Below are positions 51,576 through 60,458 of a stretch of 64,000 nucleotides of DNA, one piece after another. A program made the translations under genes and the position numbers. How positions within the stretch are numbered: the first letter of the stretch is position 1; every line of letters starts with the position of its first letter. The DNA lies in assembly GCF_007785775.2 (NCBI RefSeq), contig NZ_VNIK02000011.1, positions 1-64,000 of the forward strand. Reading direction: 5' to 3'. The notes beneath the pieces are model-generated. The model had not been told where the DNA came from and made no database searches. It saw nothing but the letters and a program-made list of their open reading frames with translations. Origin of the DNA: Flagellimonas hadalis (lineage in GTDB: Bacteria > Bacteroidota > Bacteroidia > Flavobacteriales > Flavobacteriaceae).

Positions 51576-52721
51576 TCAGCTCTTGAATTCACCCATCAAT
51601 TCTGGGGCTACTTTCACCTTTTTGTTTGAAAAACGATAGGAAACCCCTACGTTGATCAAATAATCGGCGAAGGCGGCATCCCCTGCCCTAGGTTCTCCGG
51701 TAAGTTCCTGGGTCTCTAGGTCGGTGACACTTTGGGGACGGTCCCTTCTTACGGCAAAAGGAACATTGAGGTTCAGGGAAAAATTGTTCTTCACAAAGGC
51801 GATGCCCGGGTCTATGGAAAGTACATTGCCAGGTCTTCTAAAACCTTCGTTCCCCCCAATAAGGTCTTTCACGGGAACGCCTTCATATCGGGCACCCAAT
51901 GAAGTGGAAATGGTATTGCTAATGGCATAACTGGCCCCAGCTCGTACCGAAAACTGATCGGGAACGGCCATGATGGCCTCATTTTCCAGAAGAGGGCTCA
52001 AGGTTTCCCGAAACGTCCGTGTTCCGTTGGTCTCCCTTGGGTTGATCAAATAGAATCCGCCACCATAGGCAAACAGTTTGTCGGCGATTTTTTGATAAAA
52101 TTGGAAATCCACGGTAACCCCAAAGCCACCATCACCCGGTTGGATACTTTGGTCAACAGGTCTGGTCTCCGGACCTCCTTCGGGGCCAACATTATAAAAA
52201 ATATCAGAAGCATTGAAATTTCCGGTGGGCAATTTGATGCCCAATCCCAATGCAAGGTTTCCATTTTGGTGCTTTTCAAGGTCGAACAGCCAGTAACCCA
52301 CACCTACCCTGATATCGGCAAGTCCCCTTGAATAGGTGGTATTTCGTTCTTCCCGACCATGTTCATATAAAGAAGAGCGCGTGTTGATCACGGTTGGGAT
52401 GGTTATGCTCGTGTATAGCCTGTCAGTGATCCCATAAGTGAGGAAAAAATCCCAGGAATGGGAATGGTTGATCACTTCCGTCTCGTTGGAAACCCTATCC
52501 GGCTCTTCATGCGTCCCCCTGAAATGGCGAAAAGACTTGAAATAGCGATAGTTGCTCCCTATCTGGATATCTCCCTCCCCCAACAGATTACTCTCCAAGG
52601 TATTCCCCACACAGGATGAAAAATGTCGGATAGCGACACATCCTTGGGCATTGATGCTATCCATGCCAAGAAAGGAAGCCGAGAGAAAAAAGGTCAGTAA
52701 AACGATTTTTGGTGTTTTCAT
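51576..52721 (-). CDS. Exported outer-membrane beta-barrel protein, unknown function
   Basis: From the ATG at 52721 the protein has 381 residues with a signal peptide (MKTPKIVLLTFFLSASFLG, then INAQ). It starts the mature part with a Cys-pair motif (GCVAIRHFSSCVG). The rest is beta-rich, with long strand pairs typical of large outer-membrane barrels (such as the transporter/phenol-pathway OMP type), ending LINVGVSYRFS. It lies 78 bases upstream of the TonB receptor on the same strand, so the two are probably co-expressed and may handle the same ligand. Confidence 0.8.
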   Translation of the reverse strand: MKTPKIVLLTFFLSASFLGMDSINAQGCVAIRHFSSCVGNTLESNLLGEGDIQIGSNYRYFKSFRHFRGTHEEPDRVSNETEVINHSHSWDFFLTYGITDRLYTSITIPTVINTRSSLYEHGREERNTTYSRGLADIRVGVGYWLFDLEKHQNGNLALGLGIKLPTGNFNASDIFYNVGPEGGPETRPVDQSIQPGDGGFGVTVDFQFYQKIADKLFAYGGGFYLINPRETNGTRTFRETLSPLLENEAIMAVPDQFSVRAGASYAISNTISTSLGARYEGVPVKDLIGGNEGFRRPGNVLSIDPGIAFVKNNFSLNLNVPFAVRRDRPQSVTDLETQELTGEPRAGDAAFADYLINVGVSYRFSNKKVKVAPELMGEFKS

Positions 52722-52790
52722 AAAATGGTCCCGTTTGGTTGATAAAAAGGCCGACACTACTGGGACGGCCCTTATTTTTAATGAAGATTA

Positions 52791-52798
52791 CAAAACTA
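52791..52798 (-). promoter_or_regulatory. Candidate promoter -7 element for the OMP/TonB receptor unit
   Basis: The minus strand reads TAGTTTTG, 70 bases before the ATG at 52721. The predicted leader holds a GGCCG/CGGCC hairpin (52749-52770). The -33 element is not evident. Confidence 0.45.
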
Positions 52799-52909
52799 CA
52801 GACCAAAGTAGTGCTATCCTTGGCACGGGAAAGCTAACAAAAGAGTAAAAAAGATTAAGCAAGGATTAATCATGCTAAGCAACAATTAACGGAAAAGCCG
52901 TTGACCGAC

Positions 52910-53527
52910 CTATTCCCCCTCTTTTTCATAGACACTGGGCAAACGGATATCGTATTTTACAGCCAATAACCTTAAGGTGATCACCACAACTATGGCCGCG
53001 ATGTAGGCATAACCCTCCTTGATGGGAAGTTCAACAAAAAGAAAGTAGCTAGCACCACCTACAATACAAGTGGTGGCATAGATTTCCTTTCTTCTGAAAA
53101 TGATGGGGATCTCATTGCACAACATATCCCGGATAACACCTCCAAAACAGGCCGTCATGGTGCCCAGAAAAATGCACATGATGGGCAAAAGCTCTGCTTC
53201 CAAACCTTTTTCCACTCCGATCATGGTGTAAAGGCCAATCCCGATGGTATCGAACAGGAAAAGGGATTTTCTCAAATACTTCAACTGCTTCACAAAAATA
53301 ATGGCAAAGACCACGGCTATGAAAATGGTGAGCACATAGGTAAGGTCCCGCATCCAGACCACTGGCGTGTTCCCTATGAGCAAATCCCTCAAGGTACCGC
53401 CCCCAATGGCCGTGACAAAGGCGATGATGAGTACGCCGAAAAGGTCCAACCGCTTTTCCATGGCCACCAATACCCCGGAAATGGCGAAGGCAATGGTCCC
53501 CAATATGTCAATGGTCTGGTAGAGCAT
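52910..53527 (-). CDS. TRIC-family (UPF0126, YadS-like) cation channel protein
   Basis: The 205-residue protein has two repeats of three helices each. The first has AFAISGVLVAMEK and GVLIIAFVTAIGGGTLRDLL, the second GTMTACFGGVIRDMLCNE. The GGGxxRD and GGxxRD motifs are the UPF0126/TRIC signature. Such proteins form trimeric inner-membrane potassium-type channels. It shares an operon with the RDD protein, which ends three bases upstream. Confidence 0.93.
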   Translation of the reverse strand: MLYQTIDILGTIAFAISGVLVAMEKRLDLFGVLIIAFVTAIGGGTLRDLLIGNTPVVWMRDLTYVLTIFIAVVFAIIFVKQLKYLRKSLFLFDTIGIGLYTMIGVEKGLEAELLPIMCIFLGTMTACFGGVIRDMLCNEIPIIFRRKEIYATTCIVGGASYFLFVELPIKEGYAYIAAIVVVITLRLLAVKYDIRLPSVYEKEGE

Positions 53528-53529
53528 GC

Positions 53530-54255
53530 TTACATTTTTTGGGTGTAGTAGTTGTAATCTTTCAACACGGTATCGATGTACTGCACATCATACAGATTGG
53601 AATTGGTCTTTAAAATGCTGTCCACTTTGATGCGGAGTGCAGTCAGGGTCTTGAAATCCCCACTCTTTTTGGCAATGAGGTAGGTCTCCTTGATCAATCG
53701 GACATCTTTGTCCGTGAGCAGGGTCACATTGGTGAACTGTGGCTCGTAGGCCTCCTCCACTTCTTCCAAAATGGTATGGGACACTTTGGTCTTTCGTTTG
53801 GTGCTGATCACCACGGTTCCGGCCGCCGCATCCCCCACCCGTTGCCGTTTATCCGAAAAAAGGATGCTCAAGATGCCTATGGAGCCCAAAAATATCCAGA
53901 TGTCCACCAAGCGCAACATCCATCGGACCAAAAGATTGCTCCAATGTACCGGGGCGCCATCCAAACGCACCACGCGCATCTTCATCAACATCTTGCCCAC
54001 CGTCTGCCCGTTAAAAAGGCTGTGCATCAAAAGGGAATAGAACATGGCCGGCAGAAAAATAAGAGCTGCCAGCCCACGCTGTGTCCAAGTATCTTCATAA
54101 ATGAAACCGATGGCATTGCTGATAAGGCTTACCAAATAGGCATACATGTACAAAATGAGGCCATCGATGAGAAAGGCGACAATCCGTTCCCCAAGGCCCA
54201 CGATCTTATAATCTAAGTTGACATTTTGCGTTGTATTGATTTGGAGGTTGCCCAT
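53530..54255 (-). CDS. RDD family membrane protein
   Basis: The 241-residue protein has an N-terminal RDD domain. The Arg in GLGERIVAFLIDG and the Asp-type positions in ALLIDGLILYMY are recognisable, followed by about three membrane segments to residue 135. After residue 150 a cytosolic tail (about 90 residues) ends the protein. RDD proteins are uncharacterised, with proposed roles in ion transport. It is divergent from the SpoIIM gene, 39 bases away. Confidence 0.9.
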   Translation of the reverse strand: MGNLQINTTQNVNLDYKIVGLGERIVAFLIDGLILYMYAYLVSLISNAIGFIYEDTWTQRGLAALIFLPAMFYSLLMHSLFNGQTVGKMLMKMRVVRLDGAPVHWSNLLVRWMLRLVDIWIFLGSIGILSILFSDKRQRVGDAAAGTVVISTKRKTKVSHTILEEVEEAYEPQFTNVTLLTDKDVRLIKETYLIAKKSGDFKTLTALRIKVDSILKTNSNLYDVQYIDTVLKDYNYYTQKM

Positions 54256-54294
54256 ATAAACGTATTTTTAAACTTGGAAAAATAAATTCCACCT

Positions 54295-55272
54295 ATGCGC
54301 GAAGCTGCTTTTGTGAAGCAAAATAAGGAAAAATGGATCGCTTTTGAAAAAGCGGTCGCATCAGGTTCACATACTGACCCGGATGCGCTTGTGGACGGCT
54401 ACATCCAGCTTACCAATGACCTCGCTTACGCACAGACCTATTACGCAGAAAGCAAGACTTTATTGTACCTGAATTCCCTCGCCTCCCAGGCACATCAAAA
54501 AATCTATCGGAACAAAAAGGAGTCGGGCAACCGGATCATTGAGTTCTGGGCGCATGAGTTCCCGCTTTTTTTCAGGCAATACCACAAAACGTTGTGGATC
54601 ACGTTCCTGATCTTTATCACGGCCACGGCCATCGGTGCCATTTCCGCACTGAACGACACCTCCTTTGTAAGGTTGATCCTGGGCGATGCCTATGTGAACG
54701 AGACCCTGAACAATATTGCCAATGGGGAACCCACGGCCATTTATAAAAGCGGAAGTGAGATAGGTACCTTTCTGGGGATCACCATCAACAATATCCGTGT
54801 GGGCTTTTTGGCCTTCGCCTTTGGGGTGATTACCAGCATCGGGACGGCCTATATCCTCTTTAGCAATGGGGTGATGCTGGGGGCTTTCATTACTTTTTTC
54901 TATACCAAAGGGGTGTTTTTTGAAGCGAACCGGCAGATCTGGCTGCACGGCACCATAGAGATTTCCGTGATCATCGTGGCGGGCTGCGCCGGATTGATCA
55001 TGGGCAACAGCATCCTTTTTCCCAAGACTTTTTCCAGACGGGTCTCCTTCATGAAAGGGGCCAAGGACGGATTGAAAGTGGTGGTGAGCACCATTCCTTT
55101 TTTCATCATTGCGGGCTTTATCGAAGGGTTCATCACCCGGTACGCCAATATGCCCGATTGGTTGGCCTTCTCCATCATTGGAGGCTCATTGTTGCTGATC
55201 GTTTTTTATTACATCATATACCCCATCTTACTAAACCGAAGACTACATGAAGGACAAATACATCGAGCTTAG
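54295..55272 (+). CDS. SpoIIM-family (stage II sporulation protein M-like) membrane protein
   Basis: The 325-residue protein has a cytosolic N-terminal part (about 1-85) with YAQTYYAESKTLLYLNSLA. Multiple membrane segments follow (first about 100-120, later LGITINNIRVGFLAFAFGVITS-type segments near 158-200 and others to the C-terminus). This is the SpoIIM/DUF95 domain. In non-sporulating Bacteroidetes this gene sits with RDD, DUF4129, DUF4350, MoxR and DUF58 genes. Its job is not known; a role in envelope or membrane remodelling is inferred. It overlaps the next gene by 26 bases. Confidence 0.9.
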   Translation: MREAAFVKQNKEKWIAFEKAVASGSHTDPDALVDGYIQLTNDLAYAQTYYAESKTLLYLNSLASQAHQKIYRNKKESGNRIIEFWAHEFPLFFRQYHKTLWITFLIFITATAIGAISALNDTSFVRLILGDAYVNETLNNIANGEPTAIYKSGSEIGTFLGITINNIRVGFLAFAFGVITSIGTAYILFSNGVMLGAFITFFYTKGVFFEANRQIWLHGTIEISVIIVAGCAGLIMGNSILFPKTFSRRVSFMKGAKDGLKVVVSTIPFFIIAGFIEGFITRYANMPDWLAFSIIGGSLLLIVFYYIIYPILLNRRLHEGQIHRA

Positions 55273-56188
55273 GATCAACCGCGATTTTGGCGATATCCTC
55301 TCCGTTTATTTTGAATTTTTACGCCAGAACATCAAAAAGTTCACCAATGTGTTCCTGAGCTATAATGGCATTTTTTTGGTAGGTCTTTTAATCACCAGCT
55401 ACTTGATGGTATCCGGGTTCGTGGGCATGATCTCGGAGGGAACCAATGTGTACGGAATGGGTTCGGGAGAAAGCAACGAAGGCACCTATTGGACCTATAT
55501 AATCGTGGGCAGCATCATTTTTTTCATCATATTCATTTTGGTGGCAGGTTTCAACTTTAGCCTGAGCTCTTCCTATTTGGTCAAATATGATGAACACAAG
55601 GGCCAAGGATTTGACAAAAAGGAGGTCTGGGAACACACGAAGGGCAATTTCGGCAATACCTTCTTGTTCATTATTTTGCTTATCCCCATTTATATCCTGT
55701 TTTTCATCGTGGCACTCGTTTTTGCGTTCATCCCGTTGCTGGGCATGTTCGCACAATATATTGTGCAATTCGCCATGACTGCTTGGATTGGGGTTTCCTT
55801 TTTTAGCATGATGAGCCAATCCAAGGGCGTGATCGATAGTTTCGGGGAAGGCTGGAACTTGGTCATCAACAATTTTTGGAGATCGGTAGGAGTCAATTTT
55901 ATCCTTGGACTGCTCAATGGCTTGTTGTTCTTCATCATCCTTATTGTCCCTTCCATAATCATTGGGATCTATACCTTCCATGTGGTGGAAAACAATGTGG
56001 ATGTGGGCGGCTCTGTCATTTCCACCGTCATTTACACCCTAGGTCTGTGCCTATTGCTCATCTTGATGGTATATGCCCAATGCCTGTCCCAGTTCGTGAA
56101 CGGCATCCTCTTTTATGCCCTGCACGAGAAAACATACAACATCAACACCAGAAGTAAAATAGATCAAATAGGACAGACCGATCAGTGA
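55247..56188 (+). CDS. Multi-pass membrane protein (DUF4013/DUF975-like) of the SpoIIM-MoxR operon
   Basis: The 313-residue protein has an amphipathic N-terminus (RDFGDILSVYFEFLRQNIKKF) and about six membrane segments: near 42-62, 82-105, 137-160, 165-190, 218-245 and 256-285. Domain layout resembles DUF4013/DUF975 proteins, but I do not recognise a signature beyond that. Overlaps with the genes on both sides (26 bases with SpoIIM, 4 with DUF4129, GTGA arrangement) show strong translational coupling. Confidence 0.8.
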   Translation: MKDKYIELRINRDFGDILSVYFEFLRQNIKKFTNVFLSYNGIFLVGLLITSYLMVSGFVGMISEGTNVYGMGSGESNEGTYWTYIIVGSIIFFIIFILVAGFNFSLSSSYLVKYDEHKGQGFDKKEVWEHTKGNFGNTFLFIILLIPIYILFFIVALVFAFIPLLGMFAQYIVQFAMTAWIGVSFFSMMSQSKGVIDSFGEGWNLVINNFWRSVGVNFILGLLNGLLFFIILIVPSIIIGIYTFHVVENNVDVGGSVISTVIYTLGLCLLLILMVYAQCLSQFVNGILFYALHEKTYNINTRSKIDQIGQTDQ

Positions 56189-56904
56189 TCAAACAGAGCT
56201 ACATCCTTATCCTTTTGTTGTGGGCAAACCTGGGTCTTGCACAGAAGGATTCCATTGCCCTGCCCATAGACAGCAGTTCGGTACTCACGGAACGCCAAAT
56301 CACGGAAGACCTTGGCAAAAAATACACCGGGGAGGATTTTGACTATGATGTAAAAACGGGGGAATCCGCCAACTTGCTCAGCCGCTTTGTCCGATGGTTC
56401 CTGAATGCCATCAGTAGCACCTTTGGGTTTGACATTTCTCCCAAAACCCTCTTGATCCTGGAATACATTATTTATGCCCTCATGGGCGTCCTGGTCATTT
56501 ATCTGTTGGTGCGGATGTTCGTAAACGAAAGGTTCAGTGCCATTTTCACCAAAAAAGCCCGTTCCATCATCGACCTGGACCTTTCCGAGCAGCACATTGA
56601 GAGCATCGACTTGGATTCGTTGATGGAAGAGGCCCTCAAGAACGGGGATTATCGGCTTGCCGTCCGTTATCAGTTCCTAAAGATCTTGAAACTGCTTTCC
56701 CAAAAGAACATCATCGATTGGCATTTTGAAAAGACCAATGTGGACTATGAACGGGAAATTGCCCAAACCCAATTGCAACTGGAGTTCAAAAAGGCTTCTT
56801 ACCTGTACGAGAACATCTGGTATGGGGAGCAGCCCATCGATGCATCTGGCTATGCCAAAACGGACTTGCGCTTCAAGGCCGTAGAAAATTCAATCCCGAG
56901 ATAG
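56185..56904 (+). CDS. DUF4129 domain membrane protein
   Basis: The start is GTG at 56185, overlapping the previous stop as GTGA. The 239-residue protein has a signal peptide (about 1-19), one membrane segment (about 92-113) and a cytosolic C-terminal DUF4129 domain (LMEEALKNGDYRLAVRYQFLK, about 145-230). DUF4129 is often fused to transglutaminase domains elsewhere, but here it stands alone. It ends one base before the DUF4350 gene. Confidence 0.88.
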   Translation: MIKQSYILILLLWANLGLAQKDSIALPIDSSSVLTERQITEDLGKKYTGEDFDYDVKTGESANLLSRFVRWFLNAISSTFGFDISPKTLLILEYIIYALMGVLVIYLLVRMFVNERFSAIFTKKARSIIDLDLSEQHIESIDLDSLMEEALKNGDYRLAVRYQFLKILKLLSQKNIIDWHFEKTNVDYEREIAQTQLQLEFKKASYLYENIWYGEQPIDASGYAKTDLRFKAVENSIPR

Positions 56905-56905
56905 C

Positions 56906-58117
56906 ATGGACCGAAAATCGAAAATAGTCATTGCGGTATTTGCCCTGGTCGTTGTCGGGATCGTCATTACGGAAATTGTGCGGCCAAGGCCCATAAACTG
57001 GCGGCCATCGTACACTTCGGTGGACAAGATCCCGTTCGGGTGTTTTGTGCTGTACAACGAACTCCCTTCCATTTTCCCCAATAGTGAGATTGAAACGGTG
57101 GATAAAAGTGTCTATGATGTGTTGATCGATCGGGATTCGTCCCTAACGTCCAACTATATGTTCATCAACGAATATATTGACCTGGACCAGCAGGAAACCA
57201 ATCAGATCTTGGACTATGTGGACCGAGGAAACACCGTTTTCATTGCCGCTACTGGTTTTGGTTGGGAACTGATGGATACCCTGAACATCGATTTTGGGGC
57301 CGACTATTCCTTGAAAGAGGGCACGACCATTTTGGACCTTACCCATGAAAAATTCGAAAAGGAGGAGTTTAAACTGTCCCGAGGGGTGTTCAACTCCTAT
57401 TTTACCAGTGTGGATTCCATCAGGACCACCATTTTGGGGCATATCTCCTATACCATTGAAAACTATCTGGACGGAGAGCCGGACGAAGAGGTAACCAAAC
57501 CCAATCTCATCAAGACCCGCTTTGGAAAGGGCCATTTCATCATTTCCACAACCCCACAGGCCTATTCCAATTATTATATGCTCAAGGGCAATTCGGACTA
57601 TGTGGCCCATACCTTTTCCTATCTCCAGGATGCCGATGTGCTGTACTGGGACAATTACAAAAAATCCGGCCGGGTGTTCATTGATTCTCCCATGCGTTTT
57701 GTGCTCAACCAAGTTTCCTTGAAATGGGCCTACTATTTGTCCATTTTGGGCATCCTGCTCTTTGTCATCTTCAAGGGTAAGCGGGAACAGCGCATCATTC
57801 CCATCATTGAACCCCTAAAAAATTCCTCGGTGGAGTTTGCACAGGCCGTTGGGTCGCTGTACCATCAAAATAAAGACTACACGGACCTGATCAACAAAAA
57901 AATAAATTACTTTTTGGCCCACATACGCAGTCAGTACCATATCGAAACGGCACAGATCAACGAAAAGACCATACAGCTACTGGCGGCCAAAGCCGGTAAG
58001 GACATTCAAGAAACCAAGGTTTTGATCGAATATATCTTGAAACTAAAAAATAAAAATGCCCACACGGAGCAGGAAAGCATAGAACTCAACAAAAAAATAA
58101 CCGCATTTAAGCAGTAA
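56906..58117 (+). CDS. DUF4350 domain membrane protein
   Basis: The 403-residue protein has a membrane segment near the N-terminus (about 7-24) and the DUF4350 extracytoplasmic domain (about 40-250, FGCFVLYNELPSIFPNSEI). A second membrane segment (about 272-290) precedes a cytosolic C-terminal helical part. DUF4350 folds like a glutamine-amidotransferase-type domain in some models, but no catalytic cysteine is visible here. It starts one base after DUF4129 and ends three bases before MoxR. Confidence 0.88.
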   Translation: MDRKSKIVIAVFALVVVGIVITEIVRPRPINWRPSYTSVDKIPFGCFVLYNELPSIFPNSEIETVDKSVYDVLIDRDSSLTSNYMFINEYIDLDQQETNQILDYVDRGNTVFIAATGFGWELMDTLNIDFGADYSLKEGTTILDLTHEKFEKEEFKLSRGVFNSYFTSVDSIRTTILGHISYTIENYLDGEPDEEVTKPNLIKTRFGKGHFIISTTPQAYSNYYMLKGNSDYVAHTFSYLQDADVLYWDNYKKSGRVFIDSPMRFVLNQVSLKWAYYLSILGILLFVIFKGKREQRIIPIIEPLKNSSVEFAQAVGSLYHQNKDYTDLINKKINYFLAHIRSQYHIETAQINEKTIQLLAAKAGKDIQETKVLIEYILKLKNKNAHTEQESIELNKKITAFKQ

Positions 58118-58120
58118 TAT

Positions 58121-59119
58121 ATGGAAGAACAAGAACCACAAGACGACGCACTACAGTTCAATTCCCGCGTGGATTTGACCCGACTACAGCAAGCTGTCTC
58201 CAACATAAAGTCCGAACTGGGCAAAGTGATCATTGGGCAGCAGGATATGATAGAACTGCTCATTATTTCCATTTTGGCCAACGGGCATTCCCTCATCGAA
58301 GGGGTTCCCGGGGTGGCCAAGACCGTCACGGCCAAGTTGCTGGCCAAGACCATGAGCGTGGATTTCAGCCGTATCCAGTTTACCCCGGACCTGATGCCGA
58401 GCGATATTTTGGGGACCTCCATATTCAACATCAAAACTTCTGAATTTGAGTTCAAGAAGGGGCCATTGTTCTCCAACATCATCCTCATCGATGAGATCAA
58501 CCGGGCCCCTGCCAAGACGCAGGCCGCCCTTTTTGAGGCCATGGCCGAAAGACAGATCACGATGGATGGTGTGGAATATGCTATGGAACCCCCATTTTTG
58601 GTGTTTGCCACCCAAAACCCCATTGAACAAGAAGGCACCTATCGATTGCCCGAGGCCCAATTGGACCGTTTCCTTTTCAAGATCAATGTGAGCTACCCCT
58701 CATTGGAAGAGGAAATCCAGATCTTGGAGAGCAAGCACGAACAGAAAGCCAAAGTGGAGGAAGACCTCGTCAATGCCCTACTCTCTGCAAAGCAGATTGC
58801 GGAGTACCAGGATACCATCAAGGAAATTGTTGTGGAGAAAAACCTGCTCAAATACATTGCCTCCATTGTGGACAACACACGGAGCAATGCCAATCTGTAC
58901 TTGGGGGCATCGCCCAGGGCCTCAATTGCCATCATGGATGCTTCAAAAGCACTTGCCGCGATCAACGGCAGGGATTTCATCACGCCCGATGACATCAAAA
59001 AAGTGGCCATTCCCGTTTTGGGACACCGCATTTTGCTTACCCCGGAAAGGGAAATGGAAGGATTGACCGCCCAGCAGGTGGTGAAACAAATCGTGGACGG
59101 CATCGAAATCCCAAGATAA
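58121..59119 (+). CDS. MoxR-family AAA+ ATPase
   Basis: The 332-residue protein has Walker A in GVPGVAKTVTAK (about 61-72), Walker B and the MoxR signature IILIDEINRAPAKTQAALFE (about 119-138). It also has the sensor and lid motifs (ATQNPIEQEGTYRLPEAQLDR). MoxR ATPases act as chaperones with DUF58 or VWA-domain partners. The next gene, three bases on, encodes such a DUF58 protein, so they are likely to work together. The role in this operon is unknown. Confidence 0.94.
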   Translation: MEEQEPQDDALQFNSRVDLTRLQQAVSNIKSELGKVIIGQQDMIELLIISILANGHSLIEGVPGVAKTVTAKLLAKTMSVDFSRIQFTPDLMPSDILGTSIFNIKTSEFEFKKGPLFSNIILIDEINRAPAKTQAALFEAMAERQITMDGVEYAMEPPFLVFATQNPIEQEGTYRLPEAQLDRFLFKINVSYPSLEEEIQILESKHEQKAKVEEDLVNALLSAKQIAEYQDTIKEIVVEKNLLKYIASIVDNTRSNANLYLGASPRASIAIMDASKALAAINGRDFITPDDIKKVAIPVLGHRILLTPEREMEGLTAQQVVKQIVDGIEIPR

Positions 59120-59122
59120 AAA

Positions 59123-60457
59123 GTGAAAAGGCTCTTCAGACCCATATACCTGCAGAAACGATTTTTCATGATCCTCACGGCACTCATCGTGGGATTTGTG
59201 ATCTCGTATATGGTCCCCAACCTCTTTGGCGCACTGAAGGTGCTTTTCTTCGTTTTGGTCTTATTGCTGATTGTTGACATCATCCTGCTATTTGCTTCCA
59301 AAGGAAAGGTCCAAGGACATCGAATCTTGACCGATAAACTCTCCAATGGGGACGAAAACCCGATCCAACTCCAATTGATGAACGGATATTTGTTCCCTGT
59401 AAAAGTAAAGGTCATCGATGAGATTCCTTTCCAGTTCCAGAAAAGGGATTTTCTGTTGGAGACCAAGCTGCCCAGTGGTGGGGAAAAAATGTTCCACTAT
59501 CAACTACGGCCCACCGAACGTGGGGTGTATTCCTTTGGAAGTCTGAACATATTTGCGGTCTCGCCCATAGGTTTTTTGGCCAGAAAGCACACTTTTGGAC
59601 AGTCACAGGAAGTTCCCGTTTACCCCTCGTTCCTCCAGCTCCAAAAGTACGATCTGCTGGCCTTCACCAACCGTTTGCACGAATATGGCCTGAAGAAGAT
59701 CAGGCGTATTGGACACACCATGGAATTTGAACAGATCAAGGACTACGTGCTTGGCGACGATATCCGGAACATCAATTGGAAAGCCACGGCCAAACGGGGG
59801 CAATTGATGGTGAACCAATATCAGGATGAAAAATCACAACCCGTATATTCCGTGATCGATAAGGGACGGGTGATGAAAATGCCCTTCAATGGCCTCAGCC
59901 TCTTGGATTATGCCATCAACGCCACCTTGGTGATCAGTAACATTGCCCTAAAAAAACAGGACAAGGCCGGCATGTTCTCCTTTAGTGACAAAATCGAGAA
60001 CAGGGTGGTAGCGGAGCGGCGAAGCTCCCAGATGAACCTTATCCTTGAAACGCTCTACAACCTGGAGACAAATTTCATCGAAAGTGATTTCAGTCGCTTG
60101 TATGTGGACGTAAAACGAAGCTTGAACCAACGGAGTCTTTTGCTGCTCTATACCAATTTTGAGACCATGGATGCCCTGCACAGGCAGCTTCCCTACTTGG
60201 TGGCCATGGCCAAACAGCATCTGTTGGTGGTGATCTTCTTTGAAAACACAGAGCTGAACGAATTTGCCCATAAAAAGGCGGAAACGGTGCATCAGATCTT
60301 TGAGCAGACCATTGCCGAAAAGTTCATTTATGAGAAAAAGCTCATTGTGAATGAACTCCGTAAACACGGCATCCAGACCATCCTGACCAAACCGGAGGAC
60401 TTGACGGTCAACACCATCAACAAATATTTGGAAATCAAGGCAAGGGGGCTTATCTAA
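59123..60457 (+). CDS. DUF58 domain protein (VWA-like partner of MoxR)
   Basis: Start GTG 59123. The 444-residue protein has two membrane segments near the N-terminus (about 13-29 and 34-55) and a beta domain (to about 195). The DUF58 core follows with the signature YVLGDDIRNINWKATAKRG (about 210-228). The VWA-like fold follows with VIDKGRVMK, where the usual MIDAS DxSxS is degenerate. DUF58 proteins pair with MoxR ATPases. No terminator was recognised; the convergent 60459-60923 gene begins two bases later. Confidence 0.93.
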   Translation: MKRLFRPIYLQKRFFMILTALIVGFVISYMVPNLFGALKVLFFVLVLLLIVDIILLFASKGKVQGHRILTDKLSNGDENPIQLQLMNGYLFPVKVKVIDEIPFQFQKRDFLLETKLPSGGEKMFHYQLRPTERGVYSFGSLNIFAVSPIGFLARKHTFGQSQEVPVYPSFLQLQKYDLLAFTNRLHEYGLKKIRRIGHTMEFEQIKDYVLGDDIRNINWKATAKRGQLMVNQYQDEKSQPVYSVIDKGRVMKMPFNGLSLLDYAINATLVISNIALKKQDKAGMFSFSDKIENRVVAERRSSQMNLILETLYNLETNFIESDFSRLYVDVKRSLNQRSLLLLYTNFETMDALHRQLPYLVAMAKQHLLVVIFFENTELNEFAHKKAETVHQIFEQTIAEKFIYEKKLIVNELRKHGIQTILTKPEDLTVNTINKYLEIKARGLI

Positions 60458-60458
60458 T

